Shown here: positions 1 through 7,003 of the stretch, piece by piece
Layout of the letters: every line of letters starts with the position of its first letter
Position numbering within the stretch: position 1 is the stretch's first letter
From: Gemmatimonadota bacterium
GTDB lineage: Bacteria; Gemmatimonadota; Gemmatimonadetes; Longimicrobiales; Gaopeijiaceae
DNA length: 34,182 nucleotides
Direction: 5' to 3'
NCBI GenBank assembly: GCA_022340755.1
Contig: JAJDNI010000085.1
Coordinates: forward strand, 1-34,182
The notes under the pieces: generated by a model
Databases searched by the model: none
Told to the model about the DNA's origin: nothing
Seen by the model: only the letters and a program-made list of their open reading frames with translations
Made by a program: the position numbers and the translations under genes

Positions 1-1
1 G

Positions 2-628
2 GACGGCAACAAGCTGGGCACGGTGACGGTGCGGAACCACCTGGCCATCGTGTCCGCAGCCACCCGCCTCCTGGGCCACCTGGACGCAGGCGTGAACTTC
101 AAGGTGGTCCAGTTCCGCCTGTCGTGTCGCGGGCTGTGCCAGGACGCGGGTACCACCGCCACGACGTACGCGGTGGACGCAGGCATCCAGCTGGAGCCCA
201 CCCGGGCGCTCCCCCTCCGCATCGGGGCCATGGTGGCCCATCTCGGGCCGCGCCTCCAGGTCGTCAACGCGGCCCAGGCGGACCCGCTTCCCACCCGCGC
301 CCGTTTCGCCGTGGCCTACGACGTTCTGGGTGCGCTCGCCCGCCGGCCCGACCTGCGTGGGTGGGTGACCGTGGAGGTCCAGGACCGCGTGCGCGAGCCG
401 GGCTCCACGTCCCTCTACATCGGATCGGAGTTGACGGCAGGGGTTCAGGACGCGCTGTTCCTCCGGGCGGGCTACGTGGTGAACGACCTGGACGCGGAGA
501 GTGGAGCGCGGGTCGGGCTCGGACTGCGCTACGAGCGGTTCGATCTCTCCATCGCCAAATCCCTCGCGGTCTCGACGCTCACGGGAGAAACCGAGCCGGT
601 GCACGTGACCTTCTCGGTCATCTTTTGA
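2..628 (+). CDS. PorV/PorQ-like outer-membrane beta-barrel protein, 3' part only
   Basis: The reading frame is open from base 2, so the true start lies upstream; the GTG at 23 is only an internal valine codon. The visible C-terminal part of about 208 residues alternates hydrophobic and polar residues as in beta-strands. It has the pattern L-x-A-G-V-N-F-K near its start, seen in PorV/PorQ/FadL-like barrels, and it ends in V-T-F-S-V-I-F with a terminal aromatic residue typical of outer-membrane barrels. I infer an outer-membrane barrel; the PorV/PorQ link (type IX secretion or a related lineage) is a resemblance, not a proof. The stop overlaps the next start as TGATG, which suggests translational coupling with the following exported protein and rnr. 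A generic porin-like protein is the main alternative. Confidence 0.55.
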   Translation, partial: DGNKLGTVTVRNHLAIVSAATRLLGHLDAGVNFKVVQFRLSCRGLCQDAGTTATTYAVDAGIQLEPTRALPLRIGAMVAHLGPRLQVVNAAQADPLPTRARFAVAYDVLGALARRPDLRGWVTVEVQDRVREPGSTSLYIGSELTAGVQDALFLRAGYVVNDLDAESGARVGLGLRYERFDLSIAKSLAVSTLTGETEPVHVTFSVIF

Positions 629-1422
629 TGCGGTCCCCGCGCCGCGCGGGGTGGGGCCCCGTCCTCGTCCTGCTCCTCTGGTCGGGTGTGCCGGCTCCGG
701 CAGGGGGACAGGTGTCGGTCCCGCTGTCTCCCACTGCCTCCGCCGCCGGTCGATCGCTTCTGGTACCGGGATGGGGACAGTGGCACCTCGGACAGCGGAG
801 AGGTTGGGGATATGCGCTCCTGGAGGCAGGCCTGTGGGTGGCCCATCTGGAGCTTCGGGCTTCGGGTCGCGACTACCGGAACCAGTACCGGGATGTGGCC
901 TGGTCCAGCGCGCGCATCCCTTCGGGAGACCGAGTGGAAGGGCCCTGGGCCTATTACGAGGCCATGACGGAGTGGGTGCGCTCCGGGGCGTTCGACGCGG
1001 ACCCGGCGCACGCCGGGGTCCAGCCCGAGGCGAACCCCTCAACGTTCAACGGCGCGAAATGGGCCCTGGCCAGAGGAATCTACTTTCCCCCCGGCTCGAC
1101 CCCCACCGAGACCGACCCCGCCTACCAGAAGGCTCTGGCCTACTACGAGGCGCACGCCTACGGCCCCCCGTATCTCTGGGATTGGACGGGCAAGGACGCC
1201 GCCCTGCAGCAGTACCGCCGTCTGATCGACCGGAGTGACCAGCGATTCCGGGAGGCTTCCACCGCCCTGGGTGCGGTGCTGGCCAACCATGTCCTCAGCG
1301 CCATCGACGCGTACCTCTCCGCGCGTGGGAAACCGGAAGCGCGGCTGCGCGTCGCGCCGGAGGCGACCCCGGGGGGCGGCGTACGGTGGACCCTCTCCGC
1401 CCGGCTGGGAGGCCGTCCATGA
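628..1422 (+). CDS. Exported or membrane protein of unknown function, DUF5683-like
   Basis: This 264-residue protein starts at an ATG that overlaps the previous stop (TGATG). The N-terminus has arginines followed by a hydrophobic run and A-P-A-G-G, so it looks like a signal peptide with cleavage near residue 27. Next comes L-L-V-P-G-W-G-Q-W, the P-G-x-G-Q signature seen in DUF5683/TM2-like proteins, then a hydrophobic segment (about residues 60-75). A later segment N-H-V-L-S-A-I-D-A-Y (about residues 220-230) is also typical of DUF5683. The middle is rich in Tyr and Trp and may be periplasmic. The function of the family is unknown to me. It sits between a barrel protein and rnr and overlaps rnr by ATGA, so it is co-translated with both. 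The domain call rests on motif memory only. Confidence 0.65.
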   Translation: MRSPRRAGWGPVLVLLLWSGVPAPAGGQVSVPLSPTASAAGRSLLVPGWGQWHLGQRRGWGYALLEAGLWVAHLELRASGRDYRNQYRDVAWSSARIPSGDRVEGPWAYYEAMTEWVRSGAFDADPAHAGVQPEANPSTFNGAKWALARGIYFPPGSTPTETDPAYQKALAYYEAHAYGPPYLWDWTGKDAALQQYRRLIDRSDQRFREASTALGAVLANHVLSAIDAYLSARGKPEARLRVAPEATPGGGVRWTLSARLGGRP

Positions 1423-3548
1423 ACGAGCGGTCGAAGGAGCTCGAGGAACAGGTCCTGCGGACGCTGTCCGCGTCGTCGCGAGGACCTCTGAAGCCCAAGG
1501 AGCTCGCGCGGGAGCTCGGGATTCCGACGGATCGATATCGTCACTTCAAGCGGTCCCTGACGGGGATGGAGCGCGCCGGGAAGATCTACCGCGTCAAGGG
1601 CAGCCGATACGGTGTCCCCGGAAAGATGGATCTTCGGGTCGGGACGCTCAGTCTGACCCGGAATGGTGACGGCTTTGTACGTCCCGAGGGTTCCGGCGGC
1701 GACGTCTTCGTGCCCTCGGTCAACCTCGCGTCGGCCCTGGACGGCGACCGGGTCGTCGTACGCATCGAGGGGCGGCCGCCAGGCCGTAGCCCGGTGGGGC
1801 GCGTCATCAAGGTGTTGGAGCGGGCCCGCCACACGGTGGTGGGCACGTTCCACCGGTCCCGGCGATTCTCCTACGTCGTGCCCCTGGATCGCCGGATGTC
1901 GCGGCACGTGCTGGTCCCCAGCGGCGAGGAGAGCACGGCCGACGAAGGCGACGTGGTGGCGGTGCGCATCGATGCCTTCGGCGACGGCAACGGCAACCCC
2001 ATCGGGGCCGTGGAGCACGTCCTGGGAAGCCTGGCCGATCCGGGGGTGGACGTGCTCGCGGTGGCACACAGCTACGGCCTGGCCCTCGAGTTCCCGCCCG
2101 AGGTGCTGGCAGCCGCGCAGCGCTCCGCCGGCGAAGCCGGCAGGGATCCCGGGGCCGACCGCGTGGACCGGACGGACCTTGTGGTCTTCACCATCGATCC
2201 GGCGGACGCGAAAGACCACGACGACGCTCTATCCGTCCGGGAGCTTCCGAACGGACACCTGGAGGTTGGAGTCCACATCGCCGACGTGTCTCACTACGTC
2301 GTCGAGGGTGGTCCGGTGGACCTGGAGGCCAGATCCCGGGGAACCAGCGTCTACCTGGTGGACCGGGTCATCCCCATGCTGCCCGAGATCCTCTCCGGGG
2401 ACGTGTGCTCGCTGCGCCCGGACGTCGACAGACAGGCGGTGTCCCTCTTCCTGGAGCTCGACCCGCGGGGTCACGTCCACGCGGAGCGCTTCGAGCGCAC
2501 GACGGTACGCAGCCGCCGACGGCTCTCCTACGAGGAAGCGCAGCAGGTGCTCGACGGAACCGGGTCGCTGGGGGCCGACCTGGACGAGGCCCTCAGGCGT
2601 CTGGACGACCTCGCCCGGCAGGTGCGCGCTCAGCGGGTGGCACGGGGGGCCTTGGACCTCGGTCTGCCGGAGTCTCGCGTCATCCTCGACCAGGACGGGG
2701 TTCCCGTGGACATACAGAAGGTCGAGCGCCTCGAGACCCACCGGCTGATCGAGGACTTCATGATCCTGGCCAACGAGGCCGTGGCGCGAGCGACGGAGGC
2801 CCGAGGCCTTCCTGTGCTCTACCGCGTCCACGAGCCGCCCGTGCGTGAGAAGGCCGAGGAGCTGGAGCAGTTCCTGCACGGGCTCGGGCACCGGCTTCCG
2901 AGGAGGAAGGTGCTCACCCCCTTGGACGTCCAGAAGCTCCTGGATGCGGTGCGGGGGCGCCCCGAGGAAGAGCTGGTCTCCACGGTGGTCCTGCGCTCGC
3001 TGCAGCGGGCACGCTACGATCCCGCGAACCTCGGCCACTTCGGCCTCGCGTCGAAAGCCTACTTGCACTTCACCTCCCCCATCCGTCGCTACCCCGACCT
3101 CGTGGTCCACCGCGAGGTGGTCCGCTCCTTGATCGTGGGCGAGCCCGCCAGGGAGAGGGACCCGGACGAGATGCGGGCGATCGCCGACGCGACCAGCGCA
3201 CGGGAGGAGGCCGCTGAGGAAGCGGAGCGCGACTCCGTGGCGCTCAAGAAGGTGGAGTTCATGGAGCGGCACCTCGGCGACGAGCTCGACGGGCGTATCT
3301 CCGGCGTGACCGCGTTCGGGTTCTTCGTCACCCTGGACGCGTACTACGTCGACGGGCTCGTCCACGTGAACAGCCTGGGAGACGACTTCTACCGGCTACA
3401 GGAGGGCTCGTACACGCTGGTAGGAGACCGGGGCCGACGCCGATTCCGACTGGGCGACCGGGTCCGGGTCCAGGTCGCTCGCGTCGACAAAGAGGCGCGT
3501 CACGTGGATTTTCTACTGGTGCGCAAGCTCGACCGGACGAAGGTTTGA
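1419..3548 (+). CDS. rnr: Ribonuclease R, 3'-5' exoribonuclease
   Basis: This 709-residue protein digests structured RNA from the 3' end. Visible parts in order are: an N-terminal winged-helix region (about 8-70), cold-shock/OB segments, the RNB catalytic domain with I-D-P-A-D-A-K-D-H-D-D-A, and a C-terminal S1 domain (about 620-700). Asp260, Asp266, Asp268 and Asp269 match the metal-binding aspartates of RNase R/II. The chosen ATG overlaps the previous stop (ATGA) and has GGGAGG at 1407-1412, six bases upstream; an upstream in-frame ATG at 1386 lacks these features. It is shorter than E. coli RNase R (about 813 residues), mainly for lack of a long basic C-terminal tail, which is common outside Gammaproteobacteria. 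The start and family are well supported. Confidence 0.95.
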   Translation: MNERSKELEEQVLRTLSASSRGPLKPKELARELGIPTDRYRHFKRSLTGMERAGKIYRVKGSRYGVPGKMDLRVGTLSLTRNGDGFVRPEGSGGDVFVPSVNLASALDGDRVVVRIEGRPPGRSPVGRVIKVLERARHTVVGTFHRSRRFSYVVPLDRRMSRHVLVPSGEESTADEGDVVAVRIDAFGDGNGNPIGAVEHVLGSLADPGVDVLAVAHSYGLALEFPPEVLAAAQRSAGEAGRDPGADRVDRTDLVVFTIDPADAKDHDDALSVRELPNGHLEVGVHIADVSHYVVEGGPVDLEARSRGTSVYLVDRVIPMLPEILSGDVCSLRPDVDRQAVSLFLELDPRGHVHAERFERTTVRSRRRLSYEEAQQVLDGTGSLGADLDEALRRLDDLARQVRAQRVARGALDLGLPESRVILDQDGVPVDIQKVERLETHRLIEDFMILANEAVARATEARGLPVLYRVHEPPVREKAEELEQFLHGLGHRLPRRKVLTPLDVQKLLDAVRGRPEEELVSTVVLRSLQRARYDPANLGHFGLASKAYLHFTSPIRRYPDLVVHREVVRSLIVGEPARERDPDEMRAIADATSAREEAAEEAERDSVALKKVEFMERHLGDELDGRISGVTAFGFFVTLDAYYVDGLVHVNSLGDDFYRLQEGSYTLVGDRGRRRFRLGDRVRVQVARVDKEARHVDFLLVRKLDRTKV

Positions 3549-3574
3549 CAGTGGTGACGGGTTCTCGGTAACCT
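3545..3574 (+). promoter_or_regulatory. Likely sigma-70-type promoter for the GGDDF gene
   Basis: A perfect TTGACA (3545-3550) overlaps the rnr stop codon. After 18 bases it is followed by TAACCT (3569-3574), a TAnnnT -10 box. Transcription would start near 3581, giving a leader of about 20-25 bases before the ATG at 3604, with GAGAGG at 3594-3599. This would make the signalling gene independent of the rnr operon. It is a sequence match only. Confidence 0.5.
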
Positions 3575-3603
3575 CCTCACCGGTCCTCCCCGCGAGAGGT
3601 TGA

Positions 3604-4623
3604 ATGGCAACGGAAAGAACGGTCCTCTATTTCGGGCCGGGCCACTCTGAAGCTTCCCCCCTGGTGTCCCGTTTCGGAGAGCAGAACGCCCTCGGCGTCG
3701 TCGCCGTGGCGCAGCCCGGCGACGTGCGCGCGATGCTGAACCGCACGTTCCCGGCGTGCGTCGTCATGGAGCCCACGCGGGACGCAGAGGATGTTCTCGA
3801 CCTCTGCCGGACCCTCAAGCAGGATGCCTTCACGGCCATCGTGCCTCTGGTGGTGCTCGTCCCCGCCGGGGACGATGAGCTCGCGGCCGAGTGTCTGCAG
3901 GCCGGAGCGGACGAGGTGCTGCTCGAGGGGGTCGCACATCGGGAGAAGCTCCTCAGGCTCCACCAGGTGCTCCGCCGCGCCGATCGCGATGTCAGTGTAC
4001 ACCCGACGACCCGCCTCCCCGGCACGAACCACATCGCCCGGGACATGGTCCAGCGCCTCGAGGCGGGAGAGAAGTTCGCGGTCTGCTACGCCGATCTGGA
4101 CCACTTCAAGGAGTTCAACGACCGCTACAGCTACACGTATGGCGACAAGGTCATCCGGCTACTCTCCATCATCCTCCGGGACATGGTCCGGGGCCTGGCT
4201 CCGGGGGGCTTCGTTGGGCATATCGGAGGGGACGACTTCATCTTCAACGTTCCCCTGGAGTACCTGGAGCACACCTGCGACGAGATCATCCGGCTCTTCG
4301 ACGAGCTCATCCCGTACCAATACACGGACGAGGACCGGCGGGCAGGCTATTTCCTGGGCAAGGACCGACGGGGACACGTTCACCGCATCCCGCTCATGAC
4401 GCTCTCCATCGGCGTGGTCACGAACCAGTTCCAGACATTCGAGCACACCGGGCAGATCTCCGAGCTGGCAGCCGAGATGAAGTCCTATGCGAAGTCTCTG
4501 CCCGGCTCCCTGTACGTGGTCGACCGGCGGCAGCAGTTGCCCACCCTCGAGACCGCGTCCGCCCAGGAGGCGGACCGCCTGGCTTCACCCAACGTCGACG
4601 CCGCCGCCGAGGCCGTTCCCTGA
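3604..4623 (+). CDS. Pseudo-receiver plus GGDEF-family (GGDDF) signalling protein
   Basis: This 339-residue cytoplasmic protein has two parts. Residues about 5-125 look like a response-regulator receiver fold, but the expected phosphoacceptor Asp is replaced (V-V-M-E-P) and the N-terminal acidic pair is absent, so phosphorylation is unlikely. Residues about 145-320 are a GGDEF domain. The metal/substrate motif A-D-L-D-H-F-K-E-F-N-D (163-173) is intact, but the signature reads G-G-D-D-F (208-212), with Asp in place of the usual second Glu. No RxxD inhibitory site precedes it (Ala and Gly occupy those positions). It may make cyclic di-GMP weakly, or act only as a GTP or c-di-GMP responsive adaptor; the sequence cannot decide. 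It is followed after 26 bases by the zinc-ribbon gene, probably in one transcript. Confidence 0.85.
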   Translation: MATERTVLYFGPGHSEASPLVSRFGEQNALGVVAVAQPGDVRAMLNRTFPACVVMEPTRDAEDVLDLCRTLKQDAFTAIVPLVVLVPAGDDELAAECLQAGADEVLLEGVAHREKLLRLHQVLRRADRDVSVHPTTRLPGTNHIARDMVQRLEAGEKFAVCYADLDHFKEFNDRYSYTYGDKVIRLLSIILRDMVRGLAPGGFVGHIGGDDFIFNVPLEYLEHTCDEIIRLFDELIPYQYTDEDRRAGYFLGKDRRGHVHRIPLMTLSIGVVTNQFQTFEHTGQISELAAEMKSYAKSLPGSLYVVDRRQQLPTLETASAQEADRLASPNVDAAAEAVP

Positions 4624-4649
4624 AACCCCACGCCGCAAGATCCGACACC

Positions 4650-5735
4650 ATGGTCATCACCGTTCAATGCCCCGAGTGCGCCACGTCCTTTCCGGTGGAT
4701 CCCGCGAAGGTCCCCCCGGGTGGAGTGAAGGCCCGTTGCTCGTCGTGCGCCGCCATCTTCAGCGTGGAGCGACCCGACGAGGCGGTCCTGTCAGCCCCAG
4801 CCCCGGCTCCCCCCGTTCGGGCGGAGCCCGAGGAGGCGCCCCCGTCGGCTGAGGATCTCGAGGTCGAAGATCAGTTGGCCGGCGACGCATCGGCCGAAGA
4901 GCCGGTAGGGCCTTCCGAACCGGCCGGCTGGGAAATCCAAGCGCCGGTGTCCGTCGAGACACCCGAGGTGCCGGTGGCTCCCGAGTCCACGGACGACTGG
5001 GTATTCGAAACCGAGGAGGACATCGATCAGGCCAGCCTCCAGATCGATCCCGTGGGCACCCTGGAGGAGTCCCTGGAAAGCGCCAAGGACGAGGTTCCCT
5101 CTTTCGGCTCGGACCTGACGCTGGAGGCCGACGTCGAGATCGTCGATACAGAAGAGAGTGCTCCCCTCCACACCGATTTCAGCTTCGAAGAGGCGGGCGA
5201 GAGCAGGGCGGAGGAGGCCCGGTCCGAGGGTGTCCTCCCTTCGTCCGAGGCGGCGGAAGTCGAAGAACGATACGCCTTCGACATGGGCCCTTCGCCGGAG
5301 GTCGACGCAGAGGTCATGGAGCCGGAAGCGACTGAGGAGGTCGTGGAGCCGGAACCGGTTGAAGAGATCCTCGCGGAGCCGGTCTCGGAGTCGATACCAC
5401 GTCCCGTGGCCGGGCCCGAGTCCCAAAGCGAGGAACCGGCGATGCCCGCCGCGGAGCCCGCACCGGCGGTCACCGGGTTCACCTTCGGAAGGCGCGATCC
5501 GCACGACAAGGCGCGGCGGCTGGCCCGAGTGCTGGTCTCGGACATCATCACGTACAATCCCGACCGGCACCATCGGGCCCTGTCCGCCGGGAGCCTGAAG
5601 GAGGATTTCGAGGAGGAGATCGAGAAATCCTGGAAGGAGTACGTGGAGCAGGTGGGGCCCGACATCGCCCGTAACACACCGTACTGGTCGCAGGCCTTGA
5701 ACGACGTCCTCGCGAAGGGCCAACAGATTTTCTGA
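4650..5735 (+). CDS. MJ0042-type zinc-ribbon protein with long acidic linker
   Basis: This 361-residue protein opens with a zinc ribbon (C-P-E-C and, about 20 residues later, C-S-S-C) with the pattern F-x-V-D-P-x-K-V-P-x-G-G-x-K-x-R-C that marks the MJ0042 finger family. About 220 residues very rich in Glu, Pro, Ala and Ser follow and are probably disordered. The last about 75 residues, from D-K-A-R-R-L-A-R-V-L-V-S-D-I, form a charged helical domain with Trp and Tyr. The same finger-linker-helix layout occurs in proteins of Gemmatimonadota and Myxococcota, some linked to motility or polarity, but no function can be assigned here. The ATG at 4650 is the start because the finger begins at once. 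No clear Shine-Dalgarno is seen, so translation may depend on the preceding GGDDF gene. Confidence 0.8.
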   Translation: MVITVQCPECATSFPVDPAKVPPGGVKARCSSCAAIFSVERPDEAVLSAPAPAPPVRAEPEEAPPSAEDLEVEDQLAGDASAEEPVGPSEPAGWEIQAPVSVETPEVPVAPESTDDWVFETEEDIDQASLQIDPVGTLEESLESAKDEVPSFGSDLTLEADVEIVDTEESAPLHTDFSFEEAGESRAEEARSEGVLPSSEAAEVEERYAFDMGPSPEVDAEVMEPEATEEVVEPEPVEEILAEPVSESIPRPVAGPESQSEEPAMPAAEPAPAVTGFTFGRRDPHDKARRLARVLVSDIITYNPDRHHRALSAGSLKEDFEEEIEKSWKEYVEQVGPDIARNTPYWSQALNDVLAKGQQIF

Positions 5736-5766
5736 TCCGCGGCGGTGGTGGGAGCTCCCCTCGCCG

Positions 5767-5795
5767 TTGATGGCCTCCCGGCCCCCCGGTATATT
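5767..5795 (+). promoter_or_regulatory. Likely promoter of prfB operon
   Basis: TTGATG (5767-5772) and TATATT (5790-5795) are separated by 17 bases, a good sigma-70-type pair in a short intergenic stretch. The predicted transcription start is near 5802, leaving a leader of about 80 bases ahead of the prfB ATG at 5882. Confidence 0.6.
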
Positions 5796-5812
5796 CCGGG
5801 GCGTTGGGCCTG

Positions 5813-5844
5813 GAGAGGGGCCGTCCCGACGGGCGGCCCCTCTC
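5813..5844 (+). promoter_or_regulatory. Strong hairpin in the prfB leader
   Basis: GAGAGGGGCCG (5813-5823) is perfectly complementary to CGGCCCCTCTC (5834-5844). The inner bases extend the stem by up to three pairs, leaving a CGAC loop. No T-tract follows, so it is not a standard intrinsic terminator. A second palindrome, CGTCCGCGGACG, lies at 5848-5859. Because it falls downstream of the predicted promoter, I read it as part of the 5' UTR: an attenuator, stabiliser or protein site. A terminator for the upstream zinc-ribbon gene is the alternative. Confidence 0.55.
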
Positions 5845-5881
5845 GCACGTCCGCGGACGACACACAAGGCTACGAGCAACC

Positions 5882-6992
5882 ATGACCAAGGAGCAGCAGG
5901 AGCACCTCGCCGAGCTCGAGGCCACGGTGGACGAGCTCAGGGGGTACCTTTGACCTCGACCGGCGCAGGGAGCGACTGAAGGCGCTGGACGAAGCCATGG
6001 CGAGCCCGGGCTTCTGGGACAACCAGGAGAAGGCGCGGGAGACCATCGCGGAATCCAATCGGAACAAGGCCTGGGTCGACCCCTGGGACGAGCTGCACGG
6101 AAAGGTCGAGGATCTCAAGGCCCTCGCGGAGCTACTCGAGGAGGCGGACGACGCGGACCTCGAGGCCGAGTGGAGCCGCGACCTCGAGGGTCTGGGAGCT
6201 GCGGTGGACGCCCTGGAGGTGCGCACCATGCTTCAGGGGGAGGACGACCACCGCGAAGCCATGGTGACGATCCATCCCGGCGCCGGCGGCACGGAGTCAC
6301 AGGACTGGGCCGAGATGTTGATGCGGATGTATTCGCGTTGGGCCGAGCGCCACGACTTCGAGGTCGCCGTCCTCGACCTGCAGCCGGGCGAGGAAGCCGG
6401 CATCAAGAGCGCGACGCTGGAGATCAAGGGGGAGAGCGCCTACGGCTACCTCAAGGCCGAGGCAGGAGTCCACAGGCTCGTGCGCATCTCTCCCTTCGAC
6501 GCGCAGTCGCGCCGACATACCTCCTTCGCCAGCGTGTTCGTCTATCCGCTCGTCGAGGACGACATCGAGGTCGACATCGACGATGGAGACCTGCGGGTCG
6601 ACACGTACAGGGCTTCGGGCGCCGGGGGGCAGCACATCAACAAGACAGACTCGGCGGTGCGGATCACGCACCTCCCCACCGGCATCGTAGTGGCGTGTCA
6701 GCAGGAGCGCTCTCAATACAAGAACAAGTCCACCGCGATGAAGATGCTCCGCGCCGCCCTCTACCAGCACGCTCTGGATGAGCGCGAGAAGGAGCGCGCG
6801 GCCCTGGAAGCGACGAAGACGGACATCGCCTGGGGCAATCAGATCCGCTCCTACGTGTTCCAACCGTACACGATGGTCAACGACCACCGAACGGAGCTCA
6901 AGGTGGCGGACGTGCACCGCGTCATGGACGGCGATCTCGATCCGTTCATCGAGTCATACCTCAAGCGCTTCGGCGCCGACTCGGCATCGTAG
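5882..6992 (+). CDS. prfB: Peptide chain release factor 2, made by programmed +1 frameshift
   Basis: RF2 recognises UAA and UGA and releases the finished peptide. The gene is in two frames: 5882-5950 (23 codons, ending R-G-Y-L) and 5952-6992. They join by a +1 slip at CTT-TGA-C, giving 369 residues, the usual RF2 length. The downstream frame alone (from the ATG at 5997) would lack the conserved N-terminal helices. The protein shows R-I-S-P-F-D, containing the SPF stop-recognition tripeptide, and the GGQ catalytic motif in G-A-G-G-Q-H-I-N-K. Shine-Dalgarno pairing at 5882 is weak (AAGG at 5866-5869). lysS follows 11 bases after the stop, the common prfB-lysS pair. The in-frame UGA provides autoregulation: low RF2 favours the slip. 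Confidence 0.96.
5939..5953 (+). promoter_or_regulatory. RF2 programmed +1 frameshift site
   Basis: AGGGGG (5939-5944) acts as an internal Shine-Dalgarno three bases before the slippery CTT (5948-5950). The UGA stop at 5951-5953 and a following C complete the canonical recoding signal. Only the middle codon differs from the textbook form (TAC instead of TAT). Ribosomes shift from CTT into TTT and continue with GAC. Confidence 0.95.
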
Positions 6993-7003
6993 CCGGACCA
7001 AGC

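Noticed and set aside
5997-6992. prfB as a plain gene starting at the ATG at 5997.
   Set aside because: This removes the conserved N-terminal part of RF2; the frameshift site upstream explains the full protein.
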